Assembly (NCBI GenBank): GCA_949298075.1
Contig: CASFVA010000072.1
Span: forward strand, 1-52,537
Length of the DNA stretch: 52,537 nucleotides
Direction of reading: 5' to 3'
From: an uncultured Lentisphaeria bacterium
Lineage (GTDB): Bacteria; Verrucomicrobiota; Lentisphaeria; Victivallales; Victivallaceae
The notes under the pieces are model-generated. The model did not search any database and was not told the origin of the DNA. It saw nothing but the letters and a program-made list of their open reading frames with translations. Positions 45,332 through 52,537 of the stretch are shown in pieces. Numbering within the stretch: position 1 is the first letter of the stretch; each line of letters begins with the position of its first letter. The position numbers and the translations under genes were made by a program.

Positions 45332-47917
45332 TCACCCCCGGCCTTCCGCACCGGCGGCCGGAGCCGCACCGCTCCGGCGGTGGGCCCGCCGCCGCCAGCT
45401 CGACACCAGCGGAGCCGCAATGAAAATCGACGAATAAGTGCCGATGATGATTCCAAGCATCATGATCAACACAAAGTCGTTGATCGCCACGCCGCCGCCC
45501 AGGTAAAGCAGCAGCACCACGATGAACGTGGTCCAGCCGGTCAGAATGGTCCGGCTCAGCGTCTGATTGATCGAATAATTGACCGTATCGCCGAAATCGC
45601 TGAATTTGTTCAGGCTCACATTTTCCCGGATCCGGTCAAACACCACCACCTTGTCGTTGACCGAGTAACCGATCACCGTCAGCAGAGCCGCCACCACCGT
45701 CAGCGAAATTGTCCGCCCCATCGCCAGGTAGACTCCGATCACCACGATGATGTCATGCAGCAGCGCCACCACACTGGCCATGGCATAAGTGTATTCATAA
45801 CGCATGGTGATGTAAGCGCCGATGCCGACAAACGACAGCGCAATGGCCAGCAGCGCCGCCTTGGTGAATTCCCAGCCGATCAGGCCGCCCACGCTGCTCT
45901 CCAGACCGCCGTCAAACCGGGCTTCGGGGAAGCTGCGGTTGAGCAGCGCGGTCAACGCGTCCTTGGGACTGTCGGCCGTGCCGCCGGTGAGATCGCCGCG
46001 AATGAGAATTTCAACTTTGCGCTCACCGGAAGCCACATTGTATTTGTAAGTAACGGTCGGCTCGGAATATCCGGCCGTCTTCAACACGCTTTCAATCGCC
46101 TGCTGGGGCACCGCCTCGGCATAATTGAACGTCACCACCGTACCGCCGGTGAAGTCCACCGCGAGCACGCCTGCGCCGCGCCAGCAGAGCACGGCAAGCG
46201 ATCCCAGAACCAGCAGTCCGGAAACCACCAGGGTCTTGCCCCACATGCGCTCAAAGTTGAATTTGGCGTGCCGGAAAATCTGCAGAAATGAGATGTGATT
46301 GAATCCGGTATAGCGGAACAGATAGTCGTAGATCAGCCGGGTCACAAACAGGGCCGTGAACAGGCTGGTCAGAATACCGATGCTCAACGTCACCGCAAAC
46401 CCCTTGACCGCGCCGGTACCGACATACATCAGAATGATCGAGGTGATCAGCGTGGTGAGGTTGGAGTCCAGCACCGCCGAGAATGCCCGTTCGTAACCGA
46501 GATTGACCGAGTTGACCAGCGATTTGCCGGATTCCAGCTCCTCCCGGATCCGCTCGTACACCAGCACGTTGGCGTCCACCGCCATGCCGATGGTCAGCAC
46601 GATGCCGGCGATGCCCGGCAGCGTCAGCGTGCAGTCAAAAGCCGCCATCGCGCCCAGAATCAGGACCACGTTGAGCCACAGCGCCACCACCGCAATCAAT
46701 CCGCTCAGGCGGTAATAGATGATCATGAAAATCGCCACGCAGACCAGGGAGAGCAATCCCACCCAGATGCCGTTGGCAACATTGTCGGCGCCCAGCTTCG
46801 GGTCGGTGTCAAACACCGCGTTGACCCGGATCTGGAAGGGGAAACTGCCGCTGACCAGGGCGTCGGCGATGTTTTTGGCCTCCTCCTCGGAAAACGCACC
46901 GGTGATCTGCGCCTGTCCGCCGGTGATCGCCTGATTGATGGTGGGGGCGCAGTAGAGCTTGCCGTCCAGCACAATCGCCAGCATCCGGCCGATGTTGTCA
47001 CGGGTGACATTGGCGAACTCCTCAGCGCCCTGCCGGTTGAAGGAAAGCACGATTTCCCGCCGGCCGAATTCGTTTTTGGTCGCCATCGCCCGGGTGATGC
47101 CCTTGCCGGTCATTTCCACCCGGCGCGATACGAAGAAATAGCTCACTTCCGGAGCCTGTCCGGGACGGAATTCGCTCGTGCTCATCAGCTCGTAGCCCGG
47201 CGGCGTCTGAAAGCCGTGGGGATCGCTGAGGTATTCGCGCACCAGTTCGGCGTTGTTTTCAGCCACCAGCCGGAAATTGAGCTTGGCGCTCATTTTGATG
47301 AGTTCAAGCAGCTTGAGTTTTTCATCCTTGGCGACGATCGGCGCCCGCAGCGCAATATAGTCGCTGCCGGACGGAGCGATTTCCGCCTCGAAAATCTTCT
47401 GGCCCTCCAGACGTTTGCGCAAGGTTTCGATCGCCACATCCCGATAGCGGTCGAACTCGCTGCGCATGCGCTCAAGCATTTCCTCGCGGGTCTCGCCGGA
47501 CTTACCCCTGCTGAGCGTATCCAGAAATTCCTGATCCGGCACCAGCTGGAGAATGAATTCCACTCCGCCGGCCAGGTCCAGACCGAGCCGGATTGAACTT
47601 GAGGCGTTCTTGCGGATCAGACTCATGACATCGCGGTTGTCCTGCAACCCGGAGCCGTTGACCTTGGCCACCAGGTTGACGCCGCGGTCGTCCGCCGCCT
47701 TGAGCAGCGCCTGCGACTGATAGAGTCCGGGATCAGCCGCCTGCAGCGCCCGGGCGGTTTCCACCAGTTCCGCAGCCTGCGCATCAGACTTATCCTTGAG
47801 CATCTCATGGAAAACCTGATAGTAGTCGCGCTCGCGGAGCGGATACATCGAAAACGCAAATATCGCCACCACCACCGCGACGACGATCGTGCGCAACAAA
47901 AGCGCCTTATGCTCCAT
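45332..47917 (-). CDS. secDF: SecDF fusion, Sec translocon accessory protein
   Basis: An 861-residue single-chain SecD-SecF, which uses the proton gradient to pull proteins through SecYEG on the periplasmic side. The SecD half has an N-terminal helix, a large periplasmic P1 domain including LGLDLAGGVEFILQLVPDQE, and the conserved LTIGMAVDANVLVYERIREE. The SecF half carries VDFTGGTVVTFNY, a second periplasmic domain, and LTVIGYSVNDKVVVFDRIRE. About twelve membrane helices are expected. E. coli has two separate proteins; fusion is common in Bacteroidetes and PVC bacteria. It begins 2 bp after yajC and ends at a terminator. Confidence 0.97.
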   Translation of the reverse strand: MEHKALLLRTIVVAVVVAIFAFSMYPLRERDYYQVFHEMLKDKSDAQAAELVETARALQAADPGLYQSQALLKAADDRGVNLVAKVNGSGLQDNRDVMSLIRKNASSSIRLGLDLAGGVEFILQLVPDQEFLDTLSRGKSGETREEMLERMRSEFDRYRDVAIETLRKRLEGQKIFEAEIAPSGSDYIALRAPIVAKDEKLKLLELIKMSAKLNFRLVAENNAELVREYLSDPHGFQTPPGYELMSTSEFRPGQAPEVSYFFVSRRVEMTGKGITRAMATKNEFGRREIVLSFNRQGAEEFANVTRDNIGRMLAIVLDGKLYCAPTINQAITGGQAQITGAFSEEEAKNIADALVSGSFPFQIRVNAVFDTDPKLGADNVANGIWVGLLSLVCVAIFMIIYYRLSGLIAVVALWLNVVLILGAMAAFDCTLTLPGIAGIVLTIGMAVDANVLVYERIREELESGKSLVNSVNLGYERAFSAVLDSNLTTLITSIILMYVGTGAVKGFAVTLSIGILTSLFTALFVTRLIYDYLFRYTGFNHISFLQIFRHAKFNFERMWGKTLVVSGLLVLGSLAVLCWRGAGVLAVDFTGGTVVTFNYAEAVPQQAIESVLKTAGYSEPTVTYKYNVASGERKVEILIRGDLTGGTADSPKDALTALLNRSFPEARFDGGLESSVGGLIGWEFTKAALLAIALSFVGIGAYITMRYEYTYAMASVVALLHDIIVVIGVYLAMGRTISLTVVAALLTVIGYSVNDKVVVFDRIRENVSLNKFSDFGDTVNYSINQTLSRTILTGWTTFIVVLLLYLGGGVAINDFVLIMMLGIIIGTYSSIFIAAPLVSSWRRRAHRRSGAAPAAGAEGRG

Positions 47918-47919
47918 GA

Positions 47920-48306
47920 TTATTTTTTGCTCCCGGCATCCGGATTTTTGGCATCGGCCGTTTCACTCTGCACCGTGTCGGCAATGCCGGCCCGGGCCAC
48001 GCGGATTTTGACGTTGTCGGCGATTTCGACCACAAACACATCATCTTTGACCTCGACCACGACACCGTAAATGCCGCTGGCCAGGAGAACTTTGGTGCCC
48101 TTGGCAATGCGGGAAAGCATTTCTTCACGCTTGCGCTGCTGCTTCTTCTGCGAACGGCTCATGAAGAAAATCATCACCGCAAAGATGATAATGATCGGAA
48201 GCAGACTCATGAATCCCCCGCCGCTCGGAGCGTTTTGAGAGGCGGCCGTCTGGGCGGCGGCCTGTCCGGCGGCGGCCGGCGCGGCCGTGGCAATGAAATT
48301 GAACAT
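47920..48306 (-). CDS. yajC: Sec translocon accessory subunit YajC
   Basis: A 128-residue YajC, which joins SecD and SecF in the holotranslocon. After an Ala/Gln-rich periplasmic start comes one membrane helix (about 34-49, LLPIIIIFAVMIFFM). The basic SRSQKKQQRKREEMLSRI linker follows, then the conserved GTKVLLASGIYGVVVEVKDD beta domain. The Ala-rich N-terminal extension is longer than in E. coli. GGAG lies before the ATG. The gap to secDF is 2 bp. Upstream, 55 bp separate it from uxaE. Confidence 0.95.
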   Translation of the reverse strand: MFNFIATAAPAAAGQAAAQTAASQNAPSGGGFMSLLPIIIIFAVMIFFMSRSQKKQQRKREEMLSRIAKGTKVLLASGIYGVVVEVKDDVFVVEIADNVKIRVARAGIADTVQSETADAKNPDAGSKK

Positions 48307-48361
48307 CTTTTTCTCCTTGTTGTTCTGTTGTTTTCAAACCGTGTTGCGATTAAATTATAAA

Positions 48362-49891
48362 TCAACGCGCCGGAATGCCGAGCAGTCCGAGGTGCCTGTC
48401 GAAATGCGCCTCAATCGCGGCGTCGTATTCTTTTTCAAACCGGTGCAGAGCCCGGAAAAACCGTTCCCGCAGCGCCCCGGTCAGAATCGGACCATAAGTG
48501 ATGTGCAGCAGCTGCCGGGCTTCCGGCATGGCCATAAGGGCGGGCAGTTCGTCATCGGCCAAGGCGTCGAGCGCCGGGATTTTCGTGATATCGGCCGTGA
48601 TGTGGTACAGTTTTAGCATATCCGAAAAGTTATCCAGCGCGCAGCGGTGCATTTCGCGGTAGAGTTCCGGATCATGCCGGGCAATCACCTCCACTGCGAC
48701 CAGCCAGCTGGTTCCGGCGGTCTTGAGATGCAGAAATCCGCCGGTCTCCCGGCCGATGACCGGATAGACGGCGAACTTGTCGCTGCCCGAATGCACGGAC
48801 ACTTTGTAATTTCCGTAGGCCTTCGCAATCGCCGCATGAAGTTTGAACTGACGCTCAAACTCGCCCAGATCGCCGATGTAGTCGATCGCCTTCTGAAACT
48901 CACCGACAAACCGCGGCGCCAGCGACGAAAATTCCACTCCGGCACGCCGCAGTTCCCGCACAATGAAAAGGTGATGCGACGGCAGGGTGGGACTGGTGGT
49001 CTCGTCAATGGAAATCTCCAGATCGAACTCGTCCCCGCGCTTTTCCACCAGGTGCCGGTAAACTTCTCCGGCAAACGCGAGCGCCTCCAGATACATCACC
49101 GCGCACCGGCGGGCCGACGCCGCATCAATCCGGACCGCCACGCCGTCGCCGATCACAAATTCCCGGTCGGCATAGTCCGTTTCAATCCGGCTTCTCACAT
49201 CCGCCGGCAGTTCTGCAAACGCGGCCGCTACCCGTTCGTCATCCCAGTCGCCGGCGGCGGCATTCATGACTTCGGAGAGATCAAGGGTGATCATCGGCAT
49301 GCCGGCGGCCAGCGCCACATCAATATCGGCAATCTTCTTGAGGTGGTCTCCGTCGGCGCCGAAACCGTCGCGGTAGTCGCTTTCAAAAACCATGAACACC
49401 GCGTCATCCACCACGCCCTGGAAGGTGCGCCCGGTCATGGAAAGCTCGCGCATCGACTGCTGGGCCAGTACCGGACTCACCTGAAATTTCCGCGCCGCCG
49501 CAATGTGCCCGCGCGAAGCCAGCCCCAGCCGGTCGCCACAGCCCACCGTGGTGCGCTCACGCCGCAGACTGCGGGGGGCGCACCAGGGGAAATGACGCCG
49601 CAGTGCCGCCGCATTGACCGCGTCGAGCGCACCCTGAAGGGCCACGCCGCCGTCAGCCAGCTCCAGGCGCCGACCGCTGAATCCGACCGGCAGCGCCGCC
49701 TCGCAATCAGCGACGATCAGCAGAAAACGCCCGGAGTCATCCCTGGCGATCATTACCGCGGCACTGCCGAGTTTGTGCACCGAGTCAGGATAGACGCTGA
49801 CGGCACCGGAAGTCATCACCATCGCGGACTTGATCCGCTCCTCGCTCTTCGTCACCAGCGGAACCAGACCTTCGGCAATATCATCAAGCAT
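48362..49891 (-). CDS. uxaE: Tagaturonate epimerase family protein
   Basis: A 509-residue protein that resembles the UxaE family, which interconverts D-tagaturonate and D-fructuronate. This links galacturonate to the glucuronate pathway in bacteria that lack the usual uxaB route. Recognised segments are GHIAAARKFQVSPVLAQQSM, MTGRTFQGVVDDAVF, LEISIDETTSPT and HSGSDKFAVYPVIGRETGGF. Several His, Asp and Glu in these segments are suited to bind the metal. It has its own promoter and an overlapping inverted repeat. It lies downstream of a probable carbohydrate esterase gene and directly before yajC-secDF, an odd position for a catabolic gene. Confidence 0.8.
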   Translation of the reverse strand: MLDDIAEGLVPLVTKSEERIKSAMVMTSGAVSVYPDSVHKLGSAAVMIARDDSGRFLLIVADCEAALPVGFSGRRLELADGGVALQGALDAVNAAALRRHFPWCAPRSLRRERTTVGCGDRLGLASRGHIAAARKFQVSPVLAQQSMRELSMTGRTFQGVVDDAVFMVFESDYRDGFGADGDHLKKIADIDVALAAGMPMITLDLSEVMNAAAGDWDDERVAAAFAELPADVRSRIETDYADREFVIGDGVAVRIDAASARRCAVMYLEALAFAGEVYRHLVEKRGDEFDLEISIDETTSPTLPSHHLFIVRELRRAGVEFSSLAPRFVGEFQKAIDYIGDLGEFERQFKLHAAIAKAYGNYKVSVHSGSDKFAVYPVIGRETGGFLHLKTAGTSWLVAVEVIARHDPELYREMHRCALDNFSDMLKLYHITADITKIPALDALADDELPALMAMPEARQLLHITYGPILTGALRERFFRALHRFEKEYDAAIEAHFDRHLGLLGIPAR

Positions 49892-49940
49892 GAGACTCCT
49901 CCCGCGAACCTACCGTCGCAGCATATTGTCATAATTCAAA

Positions 49941-49959
49941 ATTCAAACCATATTTGAAT
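49941..49959. promoter_or_regulatory. Operator-like inverted repeat at the uxaE start site
   Basis: ATTCAAA (49941-49947) and TTTGAAT (49953-49959) form a perfect 7-bp inverted repeat with a 5-bp centre. It lies just downstream of the uxaE -10 box, over the likely start site, where a bound dimeric repressor would block transcription. A second half-site ATTCAAA lies at 49934-49940. Confidence 0.6.
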
Positions 49960-49962
49960 TAT

Positions 49963-49991
49963 AATATAACTCCGTCGGCGGCCTTATGCAA
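49963..49991 (-). promoter_or_regulatory. Promoter for uxaE(-yajC-secDF)
   Basis: On the minus strand TTGCAT (49991-49986), a 17-bp spacer, and TATATT (49968-49963), leaving a leader of about 65 nt before the uxaE ATG. Confidence 0.78.
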
Positions 49992-50013
49992 GGAGGTCGC
50001 GGAAAAAACCGGT

Positions 50014-51390
50014 TCAGCGATGTTTAAGGATAAAATCGACGATCGGCTCCGGATTTTCCAGCGAATGCGGATGATGCCCGGCTCCGGGCTTGCGAATCGT
50101 CACGGCTTCGCCGCCGAGTTCGCGGAACCGCTGTTCCAGCCGGTAGCTGTTTTCCTCCGGCAGCACGACTTCATCGGCCTCCGAACAGAGCAGCAGCAAC
50201 GGAACTCCGGCCGCCGCCACCGGCTCGACATTGTCCAGCGGGTTGACCCGGGCGGCCAGCGCTTCGGCTTCGGTAAAATTCCAGGCTTCCAGGCAATGGG
50301 ACCACTCCTCGGGGAAGCGGCGCCCGCGGACCAGATCCCCCGGCCAGTTCTTGAAATCGCAGACGGCGTTGTCCAGATAGAGCGCCGCCACCCGTTCCGG
50401 ATGCCGGACGGTCCAGTTCCAGGCGTCCAGTCCGCCGCGGCTGAAGCCGGCCAGTGCGCAGCGCTGAGACAGACCCAGCGCGGTCAGGACGTCGTACAAA
50501 TTGTCCATCCGCGACATCGACCGCGGTGAACCGTACAGTTCGTCGATCTGAATGTGCGCCACGTGCCAGCCCCGGCGCAGCAATGCCAGATCAGCCTGGG
50601 GGAATGCGCCGAAAAAGCGCGCCCGCCACAGCCAGGGGCGCCCCTCAGCCGCCGGACCGCCGGGCTCCACCAGCACCGCCGGGACACCGTCGATCCGGAA
50701 ATCGTGCCGCCGGAAACCGTGCCAGTCGGAAATCACGCCCGGGAAATCCGTCTCCAATCCGCCAATCCGCCAGCGGCGCTGCGCCAGCCCCAGTTCGCAA
50801 CGCACCGCCGCGGCGGTGTGGTCGGCGATGACCGCCACCCCTGCGGCGTTGTAATGGAAACCGTCTCCGGACGACAGCTCCGGACGTCCCGCCACCACGC
50901 TGTAGAGATCGTAGACCGGAATCTCGCGCTCTGCCATCACCGCTTCGGCAATCCGGTTGCGCCGCTGCACCACGGCATTGAGTCCGGCGTCAAAGTGAGC
51001 CGGATCATCCCGGCGGGTAATCGGAGTTGAACTCCGCCAGACCAGCCGGGTCCGGGGCGCATTGATACGCAGAAAGTCGACCAGATCCGCCAGCCCGCGA
51101 CGGTACAACTCGTCATCGCAGTCCAGCCCGTGCAGTCCATTGTTGAGATAGATCAGGTCGATCGGATAATCGGCCAGCGCCAGCGCCAATTCCCGGTAAA
51201 TGGCCGGGTCGCCCACGATTTTCGATGTGGAAAAGGCGGCCACCGCAACCTCTCCGGCGAGCCGATCGGCGACCTCGCTTCGACTGCCCGCCACAATGGA
51301 GTCGCCGATCAGCAACACCCGGGGCAGCTGAACCGCTCCGGTCGAAAACCAGTAAAACTGACACCACTCAATATCTTCCCGCCTCAGCAT
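50014..51390 (-). CDS. Two-domain hydrolase: SGNH esterase fused to alpha/beta hydrolase
   Basis: A 458-residue protein with two complete-looking hydrolase domains. The N-terminal SGNH/GDSL domain has GDS (Ser31), an NNGLHG block and D-G-F-H (D176, H179). The C-terminal alpha/beta hydrolase (from about 210) has the nucleophile elbow GFSRGG (Ser317), an acidic EADEV segment and the closing GAGHHPHS. Such enzymes usually remove acetyl or other esters from carbohydrates. No signal peptide is present, so it would act in the cytoplasm on imported oligosaccharides. The ATG at 51390 has a perfect AAGGAGGT. uxaE follows, suggesting pectin or uronide degradation. Confidence 0.82.
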   Translation of the reverse strand: MLRREDIEWCQFYWFSTGAVQLPRVLLIGDSIVAGSRSEVADRLAGEVAVAAFSTSKIVGDPAIYRELALALADYPIDLIYLNNGLHGLDCDDELYRRGLADLVDFLRINAPRTRLVWRSSTPITRRDDPAHFDAGLNAVVQRRNRIAEAVMAEREIPVYDLYSVVAGRPELSSGDGFHYNAAGVAVIADHTAAAVRCELGLAQRRWRIGGLETDFPGVISDWHGFRRHDFRIDGVPAVLVEPGGPAAEGRPWLWRARFFGAFPQADLALLRRGWHVAHIQIDELYGSPRSMSRMDNLYDVLTALGLSQRCALAGFSRGGLDAWNWTVRHPERVAALYLDNAVCDFKNWPGDLVRGRRFPEEWSHCLEAWNFTEAEALAARVNPLDNVEPVAAAGVPLLLLCSEADEVVLPEENSYRLEQRFRELGGEAVTIRKPGAGHHPHSLENPEPIVDFILKHR

Positions 51391-51497
51391 GGTTGACCTC
51401 CTTTTTAACTCCGGATGCCGGATAATTGCGCCGCCCGCCGACTGTCGGCAACTGTCAATTAAGATACAGGCGCTCCGCCGGGAACGCAATCAGGACG

Positions 51498-51531
51498 AAT
51501 ATGAATAAAACCGGCTGAAATATGAATAAAA
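51498..51531. repeat. 13-bp direct repeat with 21-bp spacing
   Basis: AATATGAATAAAA is repeated exactly at 51498-51510 and 51519-51531, 21 bp apart, in an AT-rich island 110-140 bp upstream of the esterase start. Two directly repeated sites 21 bp apart are the classic layout for an AraC-type activator. The esterase gene lacks a standard promoter (a TTGACA at 51458-51453 has no -10 box), which fits activator dependence. Confidence 0.5.
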
Positions 51532-51545
51532 TTCCACCGGCCGGA

Positions 51546-52367
51546 TCACAGCAGAAACGGCAATCCTTCCGGCTCGTAGCCATTGCGCTCGGCTTCGTCG
51601 TAAAACACCTTCATGAGAAAGAGTCCGTTTGGGGGGGCGGTATCGGGGGCAAGCGAACGGTCTTTGCCTGCCAGAATCGCCGCCACCTGTTCCGGAGTCA
51701 GCGCCCCGCTGCCGGCAGCTTCAAGCGTACCCATGAGACAGCGGATCATTTTGTAGAGAAAGCCGTTTCCGACAAAGGTCAGCGTACAGAAATTGCCGAT
51801 TTCCCGGACTTCAATGCGGTAAATCGTCCGCACGGCGTCGTCGATCATGGCGCGCTCGACCACAAAACTGGAGTAATCATGCGTACCGGTTAGCACCGCC
51901 GCCGCCGCCCGGATCCGGTCGGGATCCAGACGGTGAATCGGTTTCCACGAGTAGCGGGCCGAAAAAGGGGAGAGTTCGCCGGAATTGAGCACGTAGGTGT
52001 AGGCTTTGCCGACGGCGTCGTAGCGGGCGTGAAACGTCAGCGGCACCTCACGGATCGACCGGATCTTGATGTCGGGCGGCAGCTGACGGTTGAGCGCCTT
52101 GAATATCCGTTCCGGCGGAATGTCCGGACGCTCCGGCGTCAGAAATGTCGCCGCGAACCGCTGGGCATGCACTCCGGTGTCAGTGCGGCTGGCGCCGATC
52201 AGATGAATCGGCTGCCGGTCGAACAGTTTGGTCATCCGGGTCTGCAGCACCTCCTGCACCGATGGGGAATGGGGCTGAATCTGCCAGCCGCAGTAGGCCG
52301 ACCCGTCGTAGGCGATCTCCAGCAGATAACGCCGGGCCGGAGTGTAGGGAGTGAATTCAATGCTCAT
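51546..52367 (-). CDS. truA: tRNA pseudouridine synthase A
   Basis: A 273-residue TruA, which makes pseudouridine at positions 38-40 of tRNA anticodon arms. The catalytic aspartate lies in IGASRTDTGVHAQ. Other TruA marks are LLEIAYDGSAYCGWQIQP, FHARYDAVGKAYTYVL, GTHDYSSFV and the closing GNGFLYKMIRCLMGTLEAAG. The ATG at 52367 begins the family-matching region; an in-frame extension to 52511 does not match. The ribosome site is weak. The 170 bp upstream to the window edge hold a TATATT (52508-52503) without a TTG -35 box, and stop codons that may end another gene entering from the right. Confidence 0.95.
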   Translation of the reverse strand: MSIEFTPYTPARRYLLEIAYDGSAYCGWQIQPHSPSVQEVLQTRMTKLFDRQPIHLIGASRTDTGVHAQRFAATFLTPERPDIPPERIFKALNRQLPPDIKIRSIREVPLTFHARYDAVGKAYTYVLNSGELSPFSARYSWKPIHRLDPDRIRAAAAVLTGTHDYSSFVVERAMIDDAVRTIYRIEVREIGNFCTLTFVGNGFLYKMIRCLMGTLEAAGSGALTPEQVAAILAGKDRSLAPDTAPPNGLFLMKVFYDEAERNGYEPEGLPFLL

Positions 52368-52537
52368 TTTCTCATTCTGGCCAATTTGACCGCGCAGCTG
52401 CCCGGAAAGCGCCGGAAACTGCCGGAGTGTCCCATTTGAAAAACCGGAATCCCGGCTCCGCCGCCAGTCCCGGTCCGGACGGCAACCCCCGGCCGGCTTA
52501 ATAATATACACTCAGATCAGCGCCTGCGCCACCGTAT

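Noticed and set aside
51437..51449. Palindrome GCCGAC-T-GTCGGC upstream of the esterase as an operator
   Set aside because: Short GC-rich palindromes are expected by chance in this base composition, and it has no clear position relative to a promoter.
52503..52537. Promoter TATATT for truA, and a gene end at the right edge
   Set aside because: No TTG -35 box stands 16-18 bp from the TATATT. The bases to the edge can be read as the end of another minus-strand gene in two frames, but too little is visible to support a call.
1..52537. CRISPR arrays, insertion sequences, prophage or integrase genes
   Set aside because: No regularly spaced repeats, transposase motifs, phage structural genes or tRNA-linked integrase were seen.

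Overview
The window is 52.5 kb of compact, high-GC bacterial chromosome with 48 protein genes (one cut by the left edge) and one tRNA gene. I see no rRNA, insertion sequence, phage gene or CRISPR array. A Gram-negative envelope is implied by lpxA, lipoprotein signals, two GmhB-like heptose phosphatases and a fused SecDF. Together with large secreted lyases, HflK/HflC-like SPFH proteins and a Sir2 protein, the gene mix resembles the PVC group, perhaps Lentisphaerota (Victivallis-like). That placement is inference from gene content and was not checked by phylogeny.

Layout. 1-3.9 kb: an MFS transporter fragment, a flavin reductase, tRNA-Gly(CCC), a small lipoprotein, tadA, and the translation pair epmA-efp. 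3.9-12.9 kb is a glycan region: two paralogous heparinase II/III-type lyases, nagA, and a divergent nucleotidyltransferase plus anomeric sugar kinase pair, then a Gfo/Idh/MocA oxidoreductase. 13-18 kb: sir2 and a LacI-type regulator facing away from each other, then a type I substrate-binding lipoprotein, lpxA and pyrH. 18-25.4 kb: a second oxidoreductase, ispE, two overlapping GmhB-like phosphatases, a BASS-type transporter, an orphan membrane histidine kinase and a flavoprotein reductase. 25.5-28 kb: rsmI, an unknown membrane protein and an RsuA/RluB-type pseudouridine synthase.

28-40.5 kb is one long minus-strand operon, the most unusual part of the window. Three SPFH/Band-7 proteins (one with about seven membrane segments) are followed by a P1B metal ATPase with a His/Cys-rich tail, a two-gene ABC-2 exporter, an unknown helical membrane-anchored protein, a CNNM/CorC-type protein and a lipoprotein. 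Most junctions are 4-bp overlaps or gaps under 40 bp. No FtsH protease, the normal HflKC partner, is present. I read it as a candidate membrane-domain/metal-transport system of unknown function.

40.5-49.9 kb: rarA, a CYTH protein, galM, rnhC, recR and ybaB form one minus-strand run. A terminator separates them from uxaE-yajC-secDF. 50-52.4 kb: a fused SGNH plus alpha/beta hydrolase and truA.

Ten promoter candidates share one format: TTGnnn, exactly 17 bp, then TATATT or a close variant. Two more at sir2/lacI have 16 bp. Three intrinsic terminators, a structured 5' leader and several repeat-type operator candidates are listed.
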